Part shown: piece after piece, positions 7,939 to 17,233 of the stretch
How positions within the stretch are numbered: the first letter of the stretch is position 1
How the letters are laid out: each line of letters begins with the position of its first letter
Assembly (NCBI RefSeq): GCF_002849855.1
Contig: NZ_CP018617.1
Coordinates: 1,302,001-1,366,000 of the forward strand
Direction of reading: 5' to 3'
Length of the DNA: 64,000 nt
Source: Vibrio azureus
Lineage (GTDB): Bacteria; Pseudomonadota; Gammaproteobacteria; Enterobacterales; Vibrionaceae
Translations under genes and position numbers: made by a program
The notes under the pieces: generated by a model
The model's database searches: none
What the model saw: only the letters and a program-made list of their open reading frames with translations
What the model was told of the DNA's origin: nothing

Positions 7939-10029
7939 ATTCCATTTAATTTTCACACTATCATCAAACACCTCCCCAATGGTGGTCACCGAATCGGGAA
8001 TGGTCACGCTGGTGAGATTGTTTTCTGCAAACGCCATATACTCAATGGTGGTCACCGAATCAGGAATAGTCACGCTGGTGAGCTTGTTTTCTTCAAACGC
8101 CCGCTTCCCAATGGTGGTCACCGAATCGGGAATGGCCACGCTGGTGAGTTCGTTTCCTGCAAACGCATACTCCCCAATGGTGGTCACTGAATCAGGAATG
8201 GTCACACTGGTGAGATTGTTGTAAGCAAACGCCCCATACCCAATGGTGGTCACTGAATCGGGAATGGTTACCTCCTTTGTTCTTCCACCATAGGAAAGGA
8301 CAACCTTCTTGTTTTCAGTACCATCCTCATTACGAGCAAAAATAAAGCCATCTGAAGGCGCATTGTTGATAGTAGAGAGGGCATTATTATTAAATGCCCA
8401 GTTCCCAATGGTGGTGACTGAATCAGGAAGGGTCACGCTGGTGAGATTGTTGCTCGAAAACGCCCCCTCCCCAATAGTGGTCACTGAATCGGGAATGGTT
8501 ACCTCCTTTGTTGCTCCACCATAGGAAATAACAACCTTCTTGTTTTCGGTGCCATCCTCATTGCGAGCAAAAATAAAGCCATCTGAAGGCGCATTGTTGA
8601 TAGTAGAAAGAGCATTACCATTAAACGCACGCTTCCCAATGGCGGTCACTGAATCAGGAAGGGTCACGCTGGTAAGATTGTTGTTTGCAAACGCCTCCTG
8701 CCCAATGGTAGTCACCGAACTAGGAATGGTCACGCTGGTGAGATTGTTTTCTGCAAACGCATCCTCCCCAATGGTGGTTACTGAATCAGGAATGGTAACG
8801 CTGGTAAGATTGTTGCCTCCAAACGCCCACTCCCCAATGGTGGTCACTGAATCAGGAAGGGTCACGCTGGTAAGATTGTTGTGGTCAAACGCAAACTCCC
8901 CAATGATGGTCACTGAATCAGGAATGGTCACACTGGTGAGATTGTTTTCTGCAAACGCCATATACCCAATGGTGGTCACTGAATCAGGAAGGGTCACGCT
9001 GGTAAGATTGTTGTTTGTAAACGCATACTTCCCAATTGTGGTCACCGAACTAGGAATAGTCACGCTGGTAAGATTGTTGTTTGCAAACGCCCCCACCCCA
9101 ATGGTGGTCACTGAATCAGGAAGGGTTACGCTGGTGAGCTTGTTGCCTCCAAACGCCCACTTCCCAATAGTGGTCACTGAATCAGGAATCGTCACGCTGG
9201 TAAGATTGTTGTCACCAAACGCCCCCTCCCCAATGGTGGTCACTGAATCAGGAATCGTCACGCTGGTAAGATTGTTGTTTCTAAACGCCCACTCCCCAAT
9301 GGTGGTCACTGAATCAGGAATGGTCACACTGGTGAGCTTGTTGCTATAAAACGCCCCCTTCCTGATGGTGGTCACTGAATCGGGAAGGGTTACGCTGGTG
9401 AGATTGTTGCCTCCAAACGCCCACTCCCCAATGGTGGTCACCGAACCAGGAATGGTTACGCTGGTGAGATTGTTGTGGTCAAACGCCAACTCCCCAATGG
9501 TGGTCACTGAATCAGGAATAGTTACGCTGGTGAGTTCGTTGAATGCAAACGCCCCCTCCCCAATGGTGGTCACCGAATCAGGAATCGTCACGCTGGTGAG
9601 ATTGTTGCTATAAAACGCCTCCCCCTCAATGGTGGTCACCGAATCGGGAATAGTCACGCTGGTGAGATTGTTGTCACCAAACGCCTTCTTCCCAATGGTG
9701 GTCACCGAATCAGGGATGGTCACGCTGGTGAGATTGTTGCCATAAAACGCCAACTTCCCTATTTCTTTAACTGTTACACCATCCAATACTTTAGGAATAA
9801 TAATACTAGGATACGATGCAGAATATCGATTTATCATCCCCGTTTTTTTATCAAAGTCCACCATCGCCAAAGTTAGCACCATTGACTTCGTACTTCTTTC
9901 TGGAGTTTTGGGGGTGGGATTAACACTTATCTGGCCATCTTCTACAATTTTTGCCGCGTACGAGTAGTTACTCCCCACGGCCACCACAATAGAGGCTAAA
10001 AGCACTATAGGAACTTTACTTTTTATCAT
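7912..10029 (-). CDS. BspA-like leucine-rich-repeat secreted protein, about 25 repeats
   Basis: A 705-residue protein, the longest of the three LRR paralogs. Signal peptide residues 1-26 end SYAA. The LRR_5 units are interrupted twice by a 40-residue insert (NALSTINNAPSDGFIFAR..., then KKVV-SYGG-TKEVTIPDS) typical of longer BspA proteins. The last residues, SVFKSTH, replace the normal KIKRN ending, because the 3' end runs into a repeated sequence at 7919-7938. It is probably surface exposed. The internal duplication of the insert-bearing block indicates growth by unequal recombination. Confidence 0.87.
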   Translation of the reverse strand: MIKSKVPIVLLASIVVAVGSNYSYAAKIVEDGQISVNPTPKTPERSTKSMVLTLAMVDFDKKTGMINRYSASYPSIIIPKVLDGVTVKEIGKLAFYGNNLTSVTIPDSVTTIGKKAFGDNNLTSVTIPDSVTTIEGEAFYSNNLTSVTIPDSVTTIGEGAFAFNELTSVTIPDSVTTIGELAFDHNNLTSVTIPGSVTTIGEWAFGGNNLTSVTLPDSVTTIRKGAFYSNKLTSVTIPDSVTTIGEWAFRNNNLTSVTIPDSVTTIGEGAFGDNNLTSVTIPDSVTTIGKWAFGGNKLTSVTLPDSVTTIGVGAFANNNLTSVTIPSSVTTIGKYAFTNNNLTSVTLPDSVTTIGYMAFAENNLTSVTIPDSVTIIGEFAFDHNNLTSVTLPDSVTTIGEWAFGGNNLTSVTIPDSVTTIGEDAFAENNLTSVTIPSSVTTIGQEAFANNNLTSVTLPDSVTAIGKRAFNGNALSTINNAPSDGFIFARNEDGTENKKVVISYGGATKEVTIPDSVTTIGEGAFSSNNLTSVTLPDSVTTIGNWAFNNNALSTINNAPSDGFIFARNEDGTENKKVVLSYGGRTKEVTIPDSVTTIGYGAFAYNNLTSVTIPDSVTTIGEYAFAGNELTSVAIPDSVTTIGKRAFEENKLTSVTIPDSVTTIEYMAFAENNLTSVTIPDSVTTIGEVFDDSVKIKWNVSVFKSTH

Positions 10030-10331
10030 TTTAAGACCTCAAAAAAACCATTACTCACTTTAAACACTCACAAATTTGCGACAGAACCCATGTTTCCAAG
10101 TACATAGAAGTACGACTAGGAAAGGGAAAGCTACAGCCAGGGGGGGCAGACATACCAACCTCATTGAACTTAGTTTTTTAGGTATGTTACTAAAGTTTAT
10201 AAATTTATAGTGTTCAAAAGGCTAGGCAAAACGTGCTTTCTATAGGCAGAATGTCTGTTACATCGGGCTGATACAAAATTCGGCTTAAGACTCTCCCACA
10301 TGTATCCAACCCAGCGCCAAATCAAACCCAT
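10030..10331 (-). repeat. Conserved 5' flank of LRR module, copy C, plus gene remnant
   Basis: Third copy of the LRR upstream segment (10,030-10,267). It is followed by about 60 bp matching the 3' end of the winged-helix-like fragment at 2088, cut at about 10,331. No gene of its own is visible. Confidence 0.55.
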
Positions 10332-10379
10332 TGGGAGCCGTTCTTCGTTACGGAGTCACGCGATTGAACATAATAGGAA

Positions 10380-11260
10380 TTAATACGTACTTTGTGTGTA
10401 GGCGCAATTTAGTAATGCCCTGTTTAGGCTGTGACAATACTCATCAAGACATAGGTCGATGTGTAGTGTAGAGACACAGGCTCTGGAAACATTATTAACC
10501 AGAGAATAAAAATGAGGTGCTCATAAGAACACCCCAGATATAACTTTACCTTTTAAAAAAGCGATTTACAGCGGAATAAGACCTAATTCGATGTCATACA
10601 ACCAGGGGGCCGGCGTTTTCGAATTGTAATACGTTAACCTTTGCGAGGGTGTTAATTGGCTCTTAATTTCTTCTGGATAGTTGACACAACAACAAGGTTC
10701 AGGCTCGTCAATCCCGATCATTTTCCTCTCATAGAAAACTATCGCTTCGATAAATTCATCTAAATTTGAACCCAAAAATAATAGTTCTCCATCTAAGTAA
10801 TAAACCCCCCCCTGTTTATCTATATATAGATAACCCCCAAATTCAGACAGCGAGCCGATTGGGCACAAATCTAAAGGAAGTTTATAATCCTCAATCATTT
10901 CCTCAACATGTCTTTTTGAGAATTCAAAATTCTTACTCGTTAGACGTAAAGACCTCTTATGACCAGTCTTAGTAATTAGAGTAAGCCCATATATATTCCT
11001 TAATATGCTTTTGGCATTATCATTGATTGAATAATCTGAATATTCTTCAGGTAATTCAACCATACGTTCACTACTCCAACCAATGGAGGTTAAATACTCT
11101 TCAGTTTTTTTTTGCATTATCTATTTCTCCAAATCTACAGCATCGATTGCACCAAGGGACCCCAACTTGAGAGGATAAGGATGTTGAATAAAGGCCAGTT
11201 TGATTTTTGGTTACGTCGTGACGAGCTGAGGGTGCAGGAGAGATCCGCCTTCCTCAATGA
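10380..11260. repeat. Segmental duplication carrying a SUKH-like gene, copy 1
   Basis: The downstream flank (from GTGTAGGCGCAATTTAGTAA to the ACACCCCAGATATAA stretch), the coding region and the upstream flank (CATCGATTGCACCAAGGGAC, running into an IS6-type remnant) all recur at about 20,310-21,140. The flanks are nearly identical, whereas the coding region has diverged more. Confidence 0.7.
10566..11117 (-). CDS. SUKH-like immunity protein, copy 1
   Basis: A 183-residue protein resembling SUKH-3 immunity proteins: the N-terminus has the helix with I-GW-S-R, and the strand-rich middle has YLYIDKQG and LDGELLFLGSN. SUKH proteins neutralise diverse, often nuclease, toxins. A CCC run (PEPCCCVNYP) is conserved in its paralog at 20,480-21,031. 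No toxin gene is next to it, so it is an orphan. The family call is moderate; the paralogy is certain. Confidence 0.6.
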   Translation of the reverse strand: MQKKTEEYLTSIGWSSERMVELPEEYSDYSINDNAKSILRNIYGLTLITKTGHKRSLRLTSKNFEFSKRHVEEMIEDYKLPLDLCPIGSLSEFGGYLYIDKQGGVYYLDGELLFLGSNLDEFIEAIVFYERKMIGIDEPEPCCCVNYPEEIKSQLTPSQRLTYYNSKTPAPWLYDIELGLIPL

Positions 11261-11346
11261 ACTCTTCAATATCTTCGGAATCTACACATGAAAAGAGGTG
11301 CTCAATTAGGCACCTCAGAAACATCTTCAATTTTTGCAACAAGCCC
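11168..11346 (+). mobile_element. IS6-type remnant (3' end only)
   Basis: The last about 115 bp of the transposase frame plus the right terminus TTTTTGCAACAAGCCC, with a small internal deletion (DEPKLR region shortened). It lies upstream of the SUKH-like gene. The same junction (CTTGAGAG...ATGTTGAATA) appears at about 21,083, so the deletion predates the segmental duplication. Confidence 0.7.
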
Positions 11347-11367
11347 CCTGGTAAAGCCGCTTTGGTA

Positions 11368-11607
11368 TCACTTGATGTTAGTCCGTCTAATAAAGCTTTT
11401 GACCAAGTAGTTTAATAGCATCCCTATCAAGGCGCCGTGAAACAAATAAGTAAGTATAAATACGGAGGTTGTCTCAACGTCCCACGACAAGCAAGAATGT
11501 TCGCTTGACCTTACGTTACAAAAATCAGACAAGTCGTGATTGATGGCTATGTAGAAAAAAAACGAGCAAAAGAGGAGCGATGTAATGACCACGATTAATT
11601 TTCCCAT
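11368..11607 (-). CDS. Small membrane protein, candidate immunity to lysozyme-like effector
   Basis: A 79-residue protein with two hydrophobic segments (about residues 4-24 and 48-68) joined by a Cys-containing loop (DFCNVRSSEHSCLS) likely to face the periplasm. Its start overlaps the end of the lysozyme-like effector gene by 13 bp, so the two are translationally coupled. Peptidoglycan-targeting effectors need envelope-located immunity proteins, which fits. Function is inferred from context. Confidence 0.5.
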   Translation of the reverse strand: MGKLIVVITSLLFCSFFFYIAINHDLSDFCNVRSSEHSCLSWDVETTSVFILTYLFHGALIGMLLNYLVKSFIRRTNIK

Positions 11608-12535
11608 AGCCTATCCTCATAAATTCTTTTCACATGCATACCATAATCCGAAACTTTTTCCTTGCCCGTATAATTATAGATTGAAGCGATCTTTTCAATA
11701 GTTGGGTTTGGCACTCGGTCTATTATTCTAGATAGAATCAACGCCCCCAACTCGACATTGCATTCCACGCGATACTGAACTTGCCATTCACTAAAACCAA
11801 GTTCATCGGCTAATTTGCTCCACGTTTTATATCGCACGTTCATTGGCCTGTAAGATGTGTTTACCAAGTTCAATAGAAAAATGCCGTCATAAAAACCATG
11901 GGTATTTTCCATGTAAGCAATAGCCTTTAGCCAATCTGGGTCAATGCCGTACTTAGTAGCCATAACGTTATATATTTCGCTCGACTCTATTGGATTAAGC
12001 ATGCCACTTTCCCAAAATGGTTTGCTTCCATCAGCATTTGGGTTTTCTATAATCTCAAAAATTGCGGGCGTATTTCCGATTATGCTTGCGATCCTATCGG
12101 CCTCCATGTTTATAACTGGTATGTCACTAGAAGAGCTCTCTGATAATACACGCTCTCGATGGGGAAGCTTCGAAGATTTTGTAAAGACCTTAGGAGGGGC
12201 TATTTCTGGTGCTGCAGCATCATCACCAACACTTTTTGTTTTAGTTTCATCAGAGCCCTTAATGCCGTCAACCGTAGGAGCATCATAGCTATTAATATGA
12301 TCAACTAGGCTCTTGGCACTTTGGTTACCTGTTTCTTTAACCTCAAGAATTCTTTTTTCAAGGTCCAACGATTTTTCTATCGTTTGCTTTGAGTATTCCA
12401 CTTGAGCTTCATGAATAGAAGAATACTTAACCCGCTTTAACTTAGTTGAGGAGACGATAGGGTTTTGTCCCATTGCTTGTTGTGTTGCTGTTTGAGCGTT
12501 AAACATCTCGACAGCTTGATCATAAGTCACATGAC
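11595..12535 (-). pseudogene. Lysozyme-like effector, 5' end replaced by LRR-module DNA
   Basis: About 313 native codons remain. The N-terminal half is polar and low complexity. The C-terminal about 120 residues contain YGIDPDWLKAIAYMENTHGF, which matches the helix carrying the catalytic Glu of lysozyme-like and lytic transglycosylase folds, followed by IASIYNYTG. Upstream of 12,535 the frame runs into LRR 5' flank DNA (TTTCCCAGTACATAGAAG), so the native start and any secretion signal are lost. A GTG at about 12,526 could still start translation. With the downstream small membrane gene it forms a likely peptidoglycan-hydrolase effector and immunity pair. Confidence 0.5.
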
Positions 12536-12589
12536 ATGTTTCCCAGTACATAGAAGTACGACTAGGAAAGGGAAAGCTACGGCCAGGGG

Positions 12590-13447
12590 GGGCTTGTTGC
12601 AAAAACCTCACAACCCGCCAGACTTTAACTATGATTAGTCACTGAGCAATACGTTATGGCCAAGTCTGAATTCAAATGGCGGCATTTCACCCCTGAACTT
12701 ATCTTATGGTGTGTGCGATGGTATGGCACTACCGCGATGAGCTACGCAAACCTCAGTGATATGCTGGCCGAACGCGGTGTATTCGTGAATCGCTCCACGA
12801 TTTATCGTTGGTTTATCCACTATGGGCCTATCCTACATAAGAAGTTACGCCGTTATCAATTCACTCGCATCGATTCTTCCTGGCAGCTTGATGAAACCTA
12901 CGTCAGGGTGAAAGGCAAATGGCATTACCTCTATCGAGCCATCAATAAACGTGGAGAAACGGTGGATTTTTTCTTCTCTCATAAACGTAATAAAGAGGCC
13001 GCTTATCAATTTATCAAACGCTGCTTACGTCGCTACAAAGCTTCCTTTCATCCCAACGCATTGAATACTGACAAACATTCGTCTTATGGGAACGCCATTG
13101 ATCGTCTCAAGCGTGAAGGCCGCTTACGGCAAGATGTAGAACATCGACAAGTGAAATATCTCAACAATAGCATTGAATCTGACCACGCTCCCATCAAAAA
13201 GCTTATCGAAGCTACCGGCGGCTTCAAGGTTCGAAAGCGGGCTTGGTCAACGATTCAAGGTTTTGAGGGAATACGGATGTTGAATAAAGGCCAGTTTGAT
13301 TTTTGGTTACGTCGTGACGAGCCGAAGCTGAGGGTGCAGGAGAGATCCGCCTTCCTCAATGAACTCTTCAATATCTTTGGAATTTATGCATGAAAAGAGG
13401 CACCCAGATAGGTACCTCAGACACATCTTCAATTTTTGCAGCAAGCC
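12590..13447 (+). mobile_element. IS6-family insertion sequence, copy 2 (intact transposase)
   Basis: Same termini as copy 1, with one change in the right end (TTTTTGCAGCAAGCC). The left side abuts LRR 5' flank DNA (GCTACGGCCAGGG) and the right side continues TGTCTGTTACATC, a later part of the same flank. The copy therefore sits in a fourth LRR upstream segment from which about 130 bp has been lost. No target duplication is visible. Confidence 0.85.
12656..13393 (+). CDS. IS6-family transposase
   Basis: A 245-residue DDE transposase, identical to that of copy 1 except for a few residues (for example NNSIESDHAPIKK in place of NNGIESDHAPIKK, and KREGR in place of NREGR). The catalytic D, D and E are all present, so it should be active and could supply transposase to the deleted derivatives in the island. 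Confidence 0.92.
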   Translation: MAKSEFKWRHFTPELILWCVRWYGTTAMSYANLSDMLAERGVFVNRSTIYRWFIHYGPILHKKLRRYQFTRIDSSWQLDETYVRVKGKWHYLYRAINKRGETVDFFFSHKRNKEAAYQFIKRCLRRYKASFHPNALNTDKHSSYGNAIDRLKREGRLRQDVEHRQVKYLNNSIESDHAPIKKLIEATGGFKVRKRAWSTIQGFEGIRMLNKGQFDFWLRRDEPKLRVQERSAFLNELFNIFGIYA

Positions 13448-13643
13448 TGTCTGTTACATCTCCAGCTATATTTGCGACATAACCCTTTCTCTTCCAGAAA
13501 TCAACATAGCTCCATGAGCAGTACAGCTTTACATTTCGCCTTTTATATAAAAATTAAAAATCTAAATGTGATAAACCAGCCAATAAAATCTACCTACAAT
13601 ACCACCATCAATTATGTATTTAGAATAAATTTGGTTTTAAAAA

Positions 13644-14087
13644 ATGGGTAACTTAACAAACTGTTTTCAATTATTATTAAAAAAAGTCGGTCTTAATGCC
13701 AACGCTAAAGATTTAAACAAAGAGATTATCTCTCTAGAGATCGGAAACTTTACATACCATTTTAAAGAGTTCCCAAAAGGTCACTTAATTATTTATTCTT
13801 TGCTGGATAATGAATCAAAAGTCAGTTCTGACACACAACTAAATGCTCTAAACGAAAATCACTTCTCTGAGCAATTAGTTCAACCCATTTTTTCATATGA
13901 TCAAAAAAATGAGAAGTTTATTCTTTGGAATAGACAATCAATACCATTAATAACAGAGCAAACTATTTTGGATCAACTGGAAGCTATGGTCTCTTCTACC
14001 GAAGCGATTCAAGCGAAGCTCAATAAAAATGAAACTGACGAGCAACTTTCGGTACCACCGAGAGCGCTTCATACAATTAGCGGTTAA
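13644..14087 (+). CDS. CesT/Tir-type secretion chaperone candidate
   Basis: A 147-residue small protein at the position of an effector chaperone. It has an alpha-beta pattern typical of class I type III secretion chaperones: an N-terminal amphipathic helix (NCFQLLLKKVGLN), then strands (ISLEIGNFTYHFKEF, GHLIIYSLL) and a C-terminal helix (EQTILDQLEAMVSSTEAIQAKLN). The next gene on the same strand, 24 bp downstream, encodes a RhoGAP-like protein with a disordered N-terminus, as expected for a chaperone and effector pair. No secretion apparatus gene is in the window. Assignment rests on fold pattern and context. Confidence 0.6.
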   Translation: MGNLTNCFQLLLKKVGLNANAKDLNKEIISLEIGNFTYHFKEFPKGHLIIYSLLDNESKVSSDTQLNALNENHFSEQLVQPIFSYDQKNEKFILWNRQSIPLITEQTILDQLEAMVSSTEAIQAKLNKNETDEQLSVPPRALHTISG

Positions 14088-14111
14088 AAAATAGAAATAG
14101 AGGATAAAAAT

Positions 14112-14900
14112 ATGATCATGAGTTTATCAGGAAGCAAGCCAGTAATTTCACCTCAGGTGAACGATCAATCTAAGACACAGGTTGCAGAAGCAAATAGCGG
14201 TAAGGTGACACAAGAAAACGAGCTAGAGTTGGCTGGAGAAACACGCTCAGTGAGGCTGGCTGAAACACCACTCAAGGCCGAAGAAGTAGGTAAAGGTAGA
14301 ATGCCTTCACAGACTTATGTTACCAATTTCCTTGCTAGAATCAATGATTCGTTAAGCAGTCTCTTTAACAACATTCTGAATTTTGTAAAAGAAAAGGTGT
14401 TACCCCAAGATAAAGCCAAGGCTGCCATGGCACAAAATGAAGCAATCCTTGCCTTTGTTAGCGGGAATGAGGACATTCTAAAAGAAGTGGGTTTTCTTCG
14501 TTTATCTGGAGGCTTTGGGGAAATAAATGAACTGAAGAAATCTGCAAGAACGGAAGGTTTCGAAGGTACTGGACCTCACGCCCTTGGAAGTACTTTTAAA
14601 CAGAATATCAGAGATAACTTGTCAGAAGAAGATGCCGAAAGTATTAGCAAGATGGTTGATACCATGGTAGAGAGCCGGGGACGTGATGAGCTGGATTTGC
14701 CAGCATTAGACGAAATGCCTAAAATCGCTCAAGATGCTATTATGCTTGGAAAACAAGTCGCAGCTTACAGTGATGTGAATAAAATGGATGCGAATAACTT
14801 GGGAATTGTTTTCGGGCCTAACTTCAGGCTTGATGACCCTTCAAATCTAAGCAGAACTTCTCAGTATAATGATTTCTTCGCAAAAATGATCGCTTCTTAG
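14112..14900 (+). CDS. RhoGAP-domain protein, probable type III effector
   Basis: A 262-residue protein. Residues 1-100 are polar, as in secretion signals and chaperone-binding regions. Residues about 105-245 follow the eukaryotic RhoGAP fold: GFLRLSG with the arginine finger at R130, a FKQNIRDNL helix with K163 and R167 in the places of the conserved Lys and Arg, and AAYSDVNKMDANNLGIVFGPN with N229 and VFGPN (233-237). Such domains speed GTP hydrolysis by Rho, Rac and Cdc42. This is distinct from the YopE/ExoS-type bacterial GAP fold. It would act inside a eukaryotic host cell. It starts at an ATG after GAGGATAAAAAT; a second ATG follows two codons later. It is paired with the upstream chaperone and closed by a hairpin at 14,916. 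Confidence 0.75.
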   Translation: MIMSLSGSKPVISPQVNDQSKTQVAEANSGKVTQENELELAGETRSVRLAETPLKAEEVGKGRMPSQTYVTNFLARINDSLSSLFNNILNFVKEKVLPQDKAKAAMAQNEAILAFVSGNEDILKEVGFLRLSGGFGEINELKKSARTEGFEGTGPHALGSTFKQNIRDNLSEEDAESISKMVDTMVESRGRDELDLPALDEMPKIAQDAIMLGKQVAAYSDVNKMDANNLGIVFGPNFRLDDPSNLSRTSQYNDFFAKMIAS

Positions 14901-14915
14901 TCGAATTTTTGATGT

Positions 14916-14942
14916 GCGGGAAGCCTTTGCCTTCCCGCTTAT
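14916..14942 (+). terminator. Intrinsic terminator of chaperone-RhoGAP operon
   Basis: An 8-bp perfect stem, GCGGGAAG and CTTCCCGC, with a 7-nt loop begins 16 bp after the RhoGAP stop codon and is followed by TTATTA. The T-run is short but the stem is strong. Confidence 0.6.
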
Positions 14943-15035
14943 TACAGATAGAAATCCGAATACTCACAAATAATACCCGTCCTCATAAAAAACAATATGG
15001 TTATGTCACAAATATAGCTAGAGGTGTGACAGAAG

Positions 15036-15893
15036 GGGCTTGTTGCAAAAACCTCACAACCCGCCAGACTTTAACTATGAATCATCACTGAGCAATGCGT
15101 TATGGCCAAGTCTGAATTCAAATGGCGACATTTCACCCCTGAACTGATCTTATGGTGTGTGCGGTGGTATGGCACTACCGCAATGAGCTACGCAAACCTC
15201 AGTGATATGTTGGCCGAACGCGGTGTATTTGTGAATCGCTCCACGATTTATCGTTGGTTTATCCACTATGGGCCTATCCTACATAAGAAGTTACGCCGTT
15301 ATCAGTTCACTCGCATCGATTCTTCCTGGCAGCTTGATGAAACCTACGTCAGGGTGAAAGGCAAATGGCATTACCTCTATCGAGCCATCAATAAACGTGG
15401 AGAAACGGTGGATTTTTTCTTCTCTCACAAGCGTAATAAAGAGGCCGCTTATCAATTTCTCAAACGCTGCCTACGTCGCTATAAAACCTCTTTTCATCCC
15501 AACGCATTGAATACTGACAAACATTCGTCTTATGGGAACGCCATTGCTCGTCTCAAGCGTGAAGGCCGCTTACGGCAAGATGTAGAACATCGGCAAGTAA
15601 AATATCTCAACAATGGCATTGAATCTGACCACGCACCCATCAAAAAGTTTATCGAAGCCACCGGTGGCTTCAAAGTGCGAAAGCGGGCTTAGTCAACGAT
15701 TCAAGGTTTTGAGGGGATAAGGATGTTGAATAAAGGCCAGTTTGATTTTGGTTACGTCGTGATGAGCCAAAGCTGAGGGGGCAGAAGAGATCCGCCTTCC
15801 TCAATGAACTCTTCAATATCTTTGGAATTTACGCATGAAAAGAGGTGCTCAGATAGGCACCTCAGACACATCATCAATTTTTGCAACAAGCCC
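15036..15893 (+). mobile_element. IS6-family insertion sequence, copy 3 (transposase broken)
   Basis: Full length with both inverted ends (GGGCTTGTTGCAAAAA and TTTTTGCAACAAGCCC). Flanking octamers (GACAGAAG and GCTCAAAT) do not match. It lies between the RhoGAP operon and the ynb operon and touches the 3' end of ynbD. Confidence 0.85.
15102..15838 (+). pseudogene. IS6-family transposase with nonsense codon and frameshift
   Basis: The frame matches the intact 245-residue transposases until codon 197, where TGG (Trp) has become TAG at 15,690. Further on, one T is missing from the TTTTTGG run near 15,750, a second lesion. The catalytic D, D and E lie before the nonsense codon, but the C-terminal 48 residues are lost, so it is probably inactive. 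Confidence 0.88.
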
Positions 15894-15895
15894 GC

Positions 15896-17233
15896 TCAAA
15901 TTATGGCAGCGTTGCGTGTTTGTTGAGTCTCTAAAAATGCTTGATACATCTCAATATTAATCTGCATATACTTTGATTGTACATAACGAGGACGAATTTT
16001 GGTTAACTGCTCTACCGCTTCATGGTTAGTTCTGCCTTTAAACAGTAGCCACGCCCAGATAACCAATACCGAGCGAGACAAGCCCAGCGCACAATGTACG
16101 TAAACCCCCTCAGTTCTGTATTTTTCAATTAATAATACTGCTTGGTGTAAAGATGCTGAGCTTTGAATTGTTTGATCAAGAAAGTTAAGACGATGTTGGT
16201 TTAACAACGTTTTATTTAGCTGTAATTCAGTTGCTAAGTTAATCACGTGTTTAATGCCTAATGTCTCAATGTATGTATATTCGTGTGCACTTGGATGACG
16301 CCCTAAATAGAGCCCTTCATCGACTTTTGCAAGTAAGGGTAGCGAGCGTTTATAAAAAATCCAAGATAGCTTACAACCTAAAAAGTATGGAGTAAATAAC
16401 AGCCATTGTATAATTCCAACTTTGACATCATTAGCAACTAATAGGTGGTTTGCTCCAAATGCATAAATGAGACTGACACCAAAAGTACAGAGAAAAAAGT
16501 ATATAAACACTGGGCTTACTGTAAAACTTAGAAACATGATTAAAGTACTTAACAATAAAAAATAAATGCCCACTTTTAAATGCCTTGGTGTCATGAACTG
16601 GTTAATTAATTTGTCATTTTTGTCCTCTTTTATGATGTGGACAGCAAGCAGTCCAACTAACAGCCCTGTTGGTATGTCTAAAAAATGATGTTGATATACG
16701 AATAGTGTAGAAGCAATAATAAGTATTAACCAACCTAATAATGCTAACTTAACGATGGGGTTAAGGATGTGTTTCTTCATGCTAAACCAAAATACAACAG
16801 CAAAGCTTACATGTAAGGAAGGAAGCTGATTAAAAGGCTGGTCGTTTTCTAATAAATTGAATAGAAATATAAATCTTTTCACTTCCGGCTTTTCAAATGA
16901 AAATTGTAACGGAAAAATAATAAATAATGATACAGACAGTAGAACAATAAACAGAGTTTGCAGAGCTAATTCACGGAGTTCAACACGAGTTTGTGCGAGT
17001 AAGAATGCAAAGATAAACACAATGTCCGAAGACATATAAGGTATAATGAACACAGGCTTAAACTCAATGCTACGCTCCCATTCAAAGAAAACTGATAAAT
17101 GTGGGGAAGTGATATTAGCAAACTCATTTGCTGATCCATACAATAAGAAGAAAACTGCGCCAAGGTATATCATCCAAATGACGCGCTCTTTTAAGGTACT
17201 CTGCGCTTGCATTGCAGGATCAAATACTGACAT
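15896..17233 (-). CDS. ynbD: PAP2 phosphatase / dual-specificity phosphatase fusion (YnbD-like)
   Basis: A 445-residue membrane protein. The N-terminal half has several transmembrane helices and PAP2-type motifs LPSLHVSF (about 137-144) and YQHHFLDIPTG (180-190). The C-terminal about 140 residues form a dual-specificity phosphatase with the P-loop HCALGLSRS (380-388, catalytic Cys381). The architecture matches E. coli YnbD. It overlaps ynbC by one base and is last in the ynbA-ynbC-ynbD operon. It probably removes phosphate from a lipid or inositol-type product of the pathway; the substrate is unknown. Its 3' end abuts IS copy 3 but the frame appears complete. Confidence 0.82.
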   Translation of the reverse strand: MSVFDPAMQAQSTLKERVIWMIYLGAVFFLLYGSANEFANITSPHLSVFFEWERSIEFKPVFIIPYMSSDIVFIFAFLLAQTRVELRELALQTLFIVLLSVSLFIIFPLQFSFEKPEVKRFIFLFNLLENDQPFNQLPSLHVSFAVVFWFSMKKHILNPIVKLALLGWLILIIASTLFVYQHHFLDIPTGLLVGLLAVHIIKEDKNDKLINQFMTPRHLKVGIYFLLLSTLIMFLSFTVSPVFIYFFLCTFGVSLIYAFGANHLLVANDVKVGIIQWLLFTPYFLGCKLSWIFYKRSLPLLAKVDEGLYLGRHPSAHEYTYIETLGIKHVINLATELQLNKTLLNQHRLNFLDQTIQSSASLHQAVLLIEKYRTEGVYVHCALGLSRSVLVIWAWLLFKGRTNHEAVEQLTKIRPRYVQSKYMQINIEMYQAFLETQQTRNAAII

